In this document: in pieces, positions 59,583 to 64,000 of the stretch
Numbering within the stretch: the stretch's first letter is position 1
How the letters are laid out: the number at the start of each line of letters is the position of its first letter
Source of the DNA: Moniliella sp. 'wahieum'
Taxonomy: Eukaryota > Basidiomycota > Moniliellomycetes > Moniliellales > Moniliellaceae
DNA: 64,000 bases
Assembly (NCBI GenBank): GCA_003971905.1
Contig: RSEE01000105.1
Location: 150,498-214,497, forward strand
Direction: 5' to 3'
Notes under the pieces: model-generated
Told to the model about the DNA's origin: nothing
The model's input: the letters and a program-made list of their open reading frames with translations, nothing else
Database searches by the model: none
Program-made: the position numbers and the translations under genes

Positions 59583-61379
59583 ATGCGGCTCATGCGCCTC
59601 CCCGCCTGCCTCGGCTCTGCGTGGCAGCGCGTCGCGGCGTCGCGGCTGTGGTCCTACCGTCTGACCCTCTTTGGCCGCGCCCTCCTGCTCGTCACCACGC
59701 TGGTCGTCGTCAATGGCATCATCTGGGCCTTGGCCGCCGGCATTCTGCCCCACAAAATCCTTGGCTTTGCCCTGCTGGCTTGGACCACCGGCTTGCGCCA
59801 CGCCCTCGATGCCGACCACATCACTGCCATCGATAACACTGTCCGCCGCATCATGAGCGGTGCCGGCCCCGCCCGCGACCCGCCCCAGTCCCATAAACAG
59901 TTCCGACGCCGCTTGCGCTTTTGGCGCAAACCCGCCCCTCCCCCGCCCCCGACGCTGAACAGCCGACGGAACCAGAGGCTGTCGCGGACGATCAAGGCGC
60001 CGATGATGCCATTGTTGCTCAACCTCACCCTCACCCCACCCCCACCCTCCACCTCCACCTCCACCTTCCGACGACTACCTCGATCCTGGCCAGGTCGGCC
60101 CTGAGGACGCTGTTGCGCCCGATGCGCATCATCGCCTGCCCACCCCCATCACCGCTGGCTCCTTCTTCAGCCTGGGCCACTCTACCATTGTGATTGCGGT
60201 GATTATTGCCGTGGCCGTGTCGGCCGCTGTGGCTGGCAACCTGGGTTCAGCCTCTAGTGTGGGCAATGTGATTGGCACGTCTGTCTCGGGGGGGCTGCTA
60301 ATGATTTTGGGGCTGATCAATCTGTGTATTCTTATCTCATCCATTCGCCGCCTGAAGAAACTGCAGCAAACGCTTGCGGCCGCCGAGGCGGGCGATGCCG
60401 AGGCGGAAGATGGTGTGTTGCAATGGCGTCCTAGTGGCTGCTTGAGCGTACTGGCCATGCCCTTGCTCCGAGCGACCGATCGCGCTTGGAAACTGTACCC
60501 GATCGGTGTCCTCTTTGGCCTGGGCTTCGATACTTCCTCCACCATTGCCGTCATCAGCGTCTCGGCCCTGGCCACCATCGACGCGCCCAAACGGCACAAT
60601 GCAAGTGTCGTCCTATTTGCCTTCCTCTTTGCTGCGGGCATGTGTCTCGTCGACTCACTCGATAGCATTATGGCCGTGTACGTCTATGCGCCCAGCGAGG
60701 TGGCCAATCGGTTTGCGCTGTTTGAACGTCGCTGGACACCGCCTCGGGCACAAACAGAACAATTGCAACCCGATGCGGAGGACTGCAAAGAGAAGCGCCA
60801 AGATACCAAGACCGCCGTACCCGTCGAGCCCTCGGGCAAGAAAGATGACGTACGAGGAGACAGGTGGGATGGTCCCGGTGCTGTCAGAGGATGGCGGCGG
60901 AAAGGCCGCCCAGCCCACCTGGAACGTAAGGCCCTGCTCACGATGATCGGTCCAGCTACCCAAATCCAACTGCTCATGACATTGCTCAGCATCCTCATCG
61001 CATTCGCCATTGGCTTGATCCAGATCCTGTCCTTGATTGGCAGTCGGTGCACCCAATGTGCCGCGCGGCCGAACGGCAGCAGGAGCACGGCGATGGCGGC
61101 CTGGCCGGCCGCTGGTGGCTTGCCTGGCAAAACGCGGCGGACAATTTGACCTACATTGGAGCTGGCATCGCAGGCTTCTTCTTTGCCGTGCTCATCACCG
61201 TCATCTTGGCACGGTGGTACTTTTCGGCCCGGGCTAAGCGCCGTGCTCGCGCCGAGACGGCCGCTCCGTTGCCTTACTCGGCCCAAGGTGCACGCGGAGG
61301 GGATGCGTCGGACAACAGGGTTCTCGAAGCGGACCGGGCGCCGGGGGCGCCGACGCTAGAGTCGGACGCAAAGGGGTAA
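59583..61379 (+). CDS. High-affinity nickel/cobalt transporter (NiCoT family)
   Basis: NiCoT permeases take up Ni2+ and/or Co2+; in fungi nickel serves urease. All four family signatures are present. Helix II carries RHALDADHITAIDNT, the H-X4-D-H metal-selectivity motif. Next are GSFFSLGHSTIVIAVIIAV, PIGVLFGLGFDTSSTIAVIS and AAGMCLVDSLDSIMAVYVYA. Hydrophobic stretches agree with about eight membrane helices, the last being NLTYIGAGIAGFFFAVLITV. The loop between helices II and III is long and Pro-rich. A second hydrophilic loop (about 60,740-60,930) is charged. Frame slips lie between 59,930 and 60,140 and near 61,050, both in poorly conserved loops. The start at 59,583 gives MRLMRLPACLGSAW; an alternative in-frame ATG is at 59,592. 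It ends with a hydrophilic tail at 61,379, only 21 bp from a convergent gene. Confidence 0.9.
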
Positions 61380-61400
61380 ATGCAATCTCACACGGTCATA

Positions 61401-62024
61401 CTAGGTCCATCTCGTTGCGTAGGTCCGAGTCGCCGGGGGGCGCGGTAGGAGACAGAGAGCGATGGGAAATAAAGTTGCGCTCGAGTTGGCTAGAGGCAGG
61501 GAAGCAGGGTCAGCCAGGTGGATGCAAATGGCCAGAGCAACAAGAGACACAACAACAACATACGTCTGTCGCTGCTCCTGGCTGTCGAGGAGGAGCAAGA
61601 GCTGGCGCTGCTGGTGCACGGACCACTCGCCGCAGGCAGACGGTCGGCCACGTCGTGCGCGTCGGCGATGAGCCGCTTGAGGCGCTGGGAAAGCGCCACC
61701 AGGTCTTCCTGCAGCTGGGTCGGGCGGGACTGGGCGACGGGCGGCGCGGCTCCAAGTCCATGTCCCACGTGGCCAAGTCGGCGTCCTCCTCCATGCCGAC
61801 CATGACGGGCGCAAACTGGGGGGCGGGGAGGGGGCCGCAGCGGCGTCCGGGGCGGGGTGTGCTGCTGCTGCTGCTGCTGGGCGGCGTGGGCCTGGGCGTC
61901 GGCGTCGGGGTCGCGCTGCTGGAGGGAGTCGGGGTCGGCGGCGGTGGCGAGGCGGCGGCAGATGGTGCGGAAGAGCGGAAGAGAGAGCGCGACGGCCGGG
62001 TCGGGTCGGGCGCGCGGCGGCCAT
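61401..62024 (-). CDS. Small protein with predicted C-terminal membrane anchor (hypothetical)
   Basis: Read with two or three one-base slips, this strand gives MAAARP, then PLFRTICRRLATAADPDSLQ and a poly-Gln stretch with QQQQQQHTPP. VMVGMEEDADLATWDMDLEP and an amphipathic helix QLQEDLVALSQRLKRLIADA follow. Near the C-terminus CGEWSVHQQRQLLLLLDSQE leads into a single hydrophobic helix YVVVVSLVALAICIHLADP. The layout (helical cytosolic part plus C-terminal helix) suggests a tail-anchored protein. I do not recognise a family. The start is the ATG at 62,024. It is convergent with the NiCoT gene and divergent from the RRM gene. Confidence 0.5.
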   Translation of the reverse strand: MAAARPTRPGRRALSSALPHHLPPPRHRRRPRLPPAARPRRRRPGPRRPAAAAAAHPAPDAAAAPSPPPSLRPSWSAWRRTPTWPRGTWTWSRAARRPVPPDPAAGRPGGAFPAPQAAHRRRARRGRPSACGEWSVHQQRQLLLLLDSQEQRQTYVVVVSLVALAICIHLADPASLPLANSSATLFPIALCLLPRPPATRTYATRWT

Positions 62025-62286
62025 GGCAGCGGAGGGGTTAGGCCGAAAGGAGGTGCTGCGGGCGGCATGTATGCGTCTTGAAGCCGCCTCCACTGCTCGG
62101 CGCGGCGGGCGGAACGGCATGTTCCGCCGATGCGGCATGCGCCCAGTGTGGGCGGCGGCTGGCGCGGGGCGAGCGGGGCGCTTACGCAAGCAGACGGGCG
62201 GCCCGCAGCGGGCGTTCTTCGGCAGTCCGGCGCTCCCACCCACACAACACCAGCACCCAGCCCCCAGCCCCCCCAACCCACAGCCG

Positions 62287-63706
62287 ATGGGTGACCACGG
62301 TACGTGCGAAGCCACACCCGCCGCCCGGCCGCCGGCCGAGCCCAGCCCCGCCTGGCCCCGCCGGCCCCCCCGCCGCCTCCTCTCCTCTCCTCCCCGGCGC
62401 AGTGCAGCGCCGAGCCCGCCGTCCTCGCCGTCCCGCGGCGGCCCCGCACTCCGCCCCCCCGCCCGCCCGCCCCCCCGGTACTGACTGGACACTCTCCGCT
62501 TCTCTCACCGCCCCTGCGCTGCTCCTCTCCGCTCGGTGCGTCCTCCTCCGTGCGCCCCCCCCGCTGACCTGCCCCCTCTACTCCCCAGCCGAATCCTGGA
62601 GCCCGCGCGACGCTCCCGCCAGCCCCACCGCCGCAGCCTCAGCCCCGCCCCCCCGCCCCGACGACGAGCCGACGCCGACGTCGCCGCGCCGCGACGACCG
62701 CGAACGCGACTATGACGACCGTGACGCCCGCCGTGGTGAGTATGACGACCGCCCTCCCCCCGGCCGGTACGACCGCGACGACCGCCTGCCCTCGCGCCCC
62801 GACCCCCAGGATGCCAACCCCGGCAACAACCTCCACGTCTCGGGCGTGTCCAAACTGCTCGACGACCACCAGCTTGAGGAGGCATTTGCCAAGTTTGGCA
62901 AGGTTCGTCCGTCTTCCTCCTTTCATGGTGCCGCGTGCGTCGCGTTCTCGCTCATGCGGCATGCTGACCATGCGCGCTGCCAACAGGTAACCAAGACGCA
63001 GATCATGTATGACCCGCACTCGCGCGAATCGCGTGGGTTTGCTTTTGTGACGTATGAAACAGCTGAGGAGGCAGACGCGGCGATTGAAGGCATGAATGGC
63101 GTCGAGCTTTCGGGCCGCACGCTGGTTGTGCAGAAAGCACGCCGTGGTCGTGCGCGCAGCCCGACGCCTGGTCGCTACCGCGGACCACCCAAGTACGTCG
63201 TCCCTCCCTTTGTTTGCCTGCTTGTCCCGTTCGGACGATTGGCCATACTGACGTGGTTTCTCTCAGGCCGTGGTGGGCCCGGCGGTGGCTACGGACGCGG
63301 AGGGTACGATCGCTATGGCGGACCACCGCGTGGCTACCCCCCTCCTCGCGACATGGACGCCTGGGGGCCGCCTCCGGACCGCTACCCCCCCCCGCGTGGA
63401 TACGATCGGTACGGCTACCCACCCCCGCCGCGCGATTACATGCCCCCGCGCGGAGGTTACCGCGACTACAGTCCCCCGCCCTCGATGCGTCGGTACGACG
63501 ATTATGCTCGCCCGCCGCCCCCGCCGCGTGGGTACGACGATATGCCCCCGCTCGCCACTAAATTCGCCTTGCCCCGTGCCGAGTCGTTGCTGGTTCCTCG
63601 CCGCTCGCCATGGACCGTCAACCACCCTCTTCGCCCCGCGATGTTTGTCCACCCTCGGTTCCATCCGTGGGTCTTTTTTTTTTTCGCCCGCCCACCACCA
63701 GCGTGA
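62287..63706 (+). CDS. RRM RNA-binding protein (Tra2/SR-related)
   Basis: Exon 1 is very short (MGDH plus one base, 62,287-62,299). A 289-nt intron (62,300-62,588) leads to AESWSPRDAPASPTAAAS and an Arg/Asp-rich region (RRDDRERDYDDRDARRGEYD). One RRM follows: RNP2 is NNLHVSGVSKLLDD and RNP1 is RESRGFAFVTYETAEEADAA. An intron (62,903-62,986) splits the RRM after FAKFGK. QKARRGRARSPTPGRYRGPP follows, which is characteristic of fungal Tra2-like proteins. A third intron (63,193-63,266) precedes a Gly/Tyr/Pro/Arg-rich tail with repeated RGY, DRY and PPPRD motifs. A one-base surplus at C-run 63,188-63,190 is needed to explain the frame change at that junction. It probably acts in pre-mRNA splicing or mRNA handling in the nucleus. 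The stop at 63,706 is the first in the tail frame but the last ~40 codons may be artificial. Confidence 0.85.
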
Positions 63707-64000
63707 CTAGTGCGATGCGATGCGATGATTGAGATGGGATGCGATGCGATGAGATGGGATGCGATGAGATGAAGCGAGCCGTCCGGCCTCGCCACCTCTG
63801 TTGGTCCAAGTCCAGTCTGGTAGTTTCTGCCCCCCTCTCCTTCGAGTTGTTTGTGCCCCCCTCCCCCCCCCCTCTTCCCATTCCTTGTTCTGTGCCCCTG
63901 CTCCTGCTTCTGCTTCTGCTTCTACTCCTGCGCCTGCGCCTGCGCCTGCTCCTGCTCCTGTTCCTTCCTCCTGCTTCTGTAGGGTTAGTTAGGGTTAGGG
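63707..64000. other. Intergenic tail with short repeats and telomere-like end
   Basis: No gene seen. GCGAT/GAGAT pentamer repeats fill 63,712-63,772. CTGCTC/CTGCTT/CTGCGC hexamer repeats fill about 63,897-63,978. The window then ends with telomere-type sequence. Confidence 0.6.
63980..64000 (+). repeat. Telomere-type repeat at window end
   Basis: The last 21 bases are TAGGGTTAGTTAGGGTTAGG plus G: about three TTAGGG units, one lacking two G. The orientation (G-rich strand running to the right end) is that expected at a right-hand chromosome end. The same motif also occurs internally in this window, so it may be a promoter telobox of a gene beyond the edge. Confidence 0.6.

Overview
This window reads as nuclear DNA of a GC-rich filamentous or dimorphic fungus, most likely a basidiomycete. 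The coding regions carry many short introns with GTACGT- or GTAAGT-type donors and CTAAC/CTGAC-like branch points. The proteins are standard fungal housekeeping ones, and TTAGGG-type motifs occur. I cannot name the species from the sequence alone. A caution applies to every gene: the conserved reading frames of at least nine proteins, including essential ones, break by one base, nearly always inside a C, G, A or T run. I read this as homopolymer error in the assembly rather than gene decay. Gene spans below are therefore given as outer limits with the frame breaks noted.

Layout. 1-951: 5' end of 2-oxoglutarate dehydrogenase E1 (minus strand, cut by the window edge). 1,839-9,213: two diverged direct copies of a ~3.2-kb unit carrying an F-box protein gene, separated by an inverted-repeat element; a third copy of the unit's 3' tail lies at 11,801-12,131. 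9,214-16,000: gene-poor DNA full of short palindromic repeats. 16,010-18,933: two-finger C2H2 regulator of Nrg1 type. 18,934-21,473: gene-free simple repeats. 21,474-24,121: TRAPP subunit Bet3 and a coiled-coil protein, both on the minus strand. 24,122-31,613: second gene desert with the same palindromic repeats. 31,614-33,076: TALE homeodomain factor. 34,241-37,058: CRAL-TRIO (Csr1/Sec14-like) lipid-transfer protein. About 37,908-40,319: Ser/Pro-rich disordered protein. 41,260-43,005: diphthamide enzyme Dph7. 43,127-49,233: listerin E3 ligase Ltn1 (minus). 49,583-50,163: ribosomal protein L26. 50,729-50,813: intron-containing tRNA-Lys(CTT). 52,342-53,615: DUF202 membrane protein. 53,773-57,810: divergent pair IDH1 and IDH2. 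59,583-61,379: nickel/cobalt transporter. 61,401-62,024: small tail-anchored protein. 62,287-63,706: RRM protein. The last 21 bases are telomere-like.

Functional grouping. Three TCA-cycle proteins are here: both subunits of NAD-isocitrate dehydrogenase, head to head, and the next enzyme, 2-oxoglutarate dehydrogenase, at the other end. A second group concerns translation: Dph7 (eEF2 modification), Ltn1 (ribosome quality control), L26 and a tRNA-Lys lie within 10 kb, with LTN1 and RPL26 sharing one 349-bp promoter region.

The most unusual signal is non-coding. The gene deserts, and several gene edges, are built from tandem 7-bp units whose core is usually a 6-bp palindrome of the form A-N-N-N-N-T. 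The core changes along a run (for example AAGCTT to ACGCGT) while the 7-bp phase is kept.
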